Positions 7,075 to 7,388 of a stretch of 7,388 nucleotides of DNA are shown here, in pieces. The position numbers and the translations under genes were made by a program. A model generated the notes under the pieces. It was not told the DNA's origin, ran no database searches, and worked only from the letters and a program-made list of their open reading frames with translations. Positions within the stretch are counted from its first letter, which is position 1. Each line of letters starts with the position of its first letter. This stretch comes from Acidimicrobiia bacterium (GTDB taxonomy: Bacteria > Actinomycetota > Acidimicrobiia > Spongiisociales > ZC4RG35): positions 1 to 7,388 of the forward strand of contig QIDW01000388.1 of NCBI GenBank assembly GCA_003230435.1, in the 5' to 3' direction.

Positions 7075-7388
7075 GGGCTGTCTCTATCTTCCAAGCGGGT
7101 TGTGACCCGTTGGCTGAGAACACGCGCCAGATGGCGCCGATAGTCGGCTGAGCCACGGAAGTCCGGCTGAGGATCGAGGGCCTCGATCTGATCCGGCTTG
7201 ACAATGATCGGTGTCTCACCGACTCCGGCTGCCGCAAGACGGATGGTCCCGGAGCTGGTTGCGTGTCCTGCGACGAGCACTATGGGGATGTCGGCAGGTG
7301 TGCGTGCGGTGCTGTCGTAAACCCCGGCCCCACCCATCGGAACCGATACCGAAGTGATGACGCCACCGCCCAGGTGTGAAGGATCTGC
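7071..7388 (-). CDS. FAD-binding subunit of a molybdenum hydroxylase (CoxM/XdhB/YgfM type), C-terminal part
   Basis: The frame is open from the right window edge to TGA at 7073-7071, giving the last 105 residues of a protein whose start lies outside. This length matches almost the whole C-terminal domain of CO dehydrogenase-type flavoproteins (CO_deh_flav_C). Typical marks are GGGVITSVSVP at the beginning of the domain, YDSTARTPADIPIVLVAG in the middle, GTIRLAAAGVGETPIIV, and the closing motif FRGSADYRRHLARVLSQR. In the enzyme complex this subunit would pass electrons from iron-sulfur centres to an external acceptor through FAD. An ATG at 7337 is only an internal methionine in the domain. It overlaps the molybdenum subunit gene by 4 bases (TTGA). 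The FAD-contacting N-terminal domain is not in the window, so cofactor residues cannot be checked. Confidence 0.9.
   Translation of the reverse strand, partial: ADPSHLGGGVITSVSVPMGGAGVYDSTARTPADIPIVLVAGHATSSGTIRLAAAGVGETPIIVKPDQIEALDPQPDFRGSADYRRHLARVLSQRVTTRLEDRDSP
7081..7085 (-). promoter_or_regulatory. Short Shine-Dalgarno-like site supporting the TTG start
   Basis: The minus strand reads AGAGA here, 6 bases before the TTG at 7074. It is a weak but well-placed purine stretch and supports the TTG start of the molybdenum subunit together with the stop/start overlap. Confidence 0.45.

Noticed and set aside
7335..7337. ATG as the start of a small 88-residue protein
   Set aside because: The frame continues to the window edge with family-like sequence (GGGVITSVSVP) before this Met, so it is an internal residue of the FAD subunit.
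4174..7388. Selenocysteine codons (in-frame TGA) as an explanation for selenium dependence
   Set aside because: All TGA codons in these frames coincide with normal gene ends that overlap the next start, and the sequence after them does not continue the family homology; the selenium link here rests on YqeB/YqeC and cofactor selenium.

Overview
The window is wall-to-wall coding sequence of high GC, with no gap longer than 6 bases. It has two converging gene blocks. Many antisense reading frames, Shine-Dalgarno-type sites and GTG/TTG starts point to a high-GC bacterium such as an actinobacterium or a Chloroflexi-like lineage. The sequence alone does not fix the phylum.

Plus strand, 1-1853: two integral-membrane permeases of the BmpA-associated (NupP/NupQ, YufP/YufQ-type) ABC importer family. 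The first is cut by the window edge. They overlap by 4 bases, and the second has a near-perfect Shine-Dalgarno site inside the end of the first. This family mostly imports nucleosides or related purine compounds. The ATPase and the substrate-binding lipoprotein are not visible and probably lie to the left.

Minus strand, 7388-1854, read right to left: the C-terminal part of a CoxM/XdhB-type FAD subunit, a 966-residue XdhD-like molybdenum hydroxylase subunit with an N-terminal ferredoxin-like domain, an XdhC/CoxI-type maturation factor, YqeB (EF2563 family) and YqeC. YqeB and YqeC are markers of molybdenum hydroxylases that carry a labile selenium-containing cofactor. The block therefore reads as a selenium-dependent xanthine/purine dehydrogenase operon with its maturation genes at the distal end. 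Four of the five genes are linked by stop/start overlaps (TTGA, TGATG, ATGA) or a 6-base gap, so translation is probably coupled throughout.

The two blocks meet tail to tail with no base between the stop codons (1853/1854). Together they suggest uptake of a purine or nucleoside followed by hydroxylation of the base. That link is inferred from context and family knowledge.

The most striking observation is that the ferredoxin-like domain fused to the molybdenum subunit keeps the family fold signature but has lost all eight cysteines that normally bind two [2Fe-2S] clusters. No replacement iron-sulfur subunit is visible. The route of electrons from molybdenum to FAD is thus an open question at this locus.
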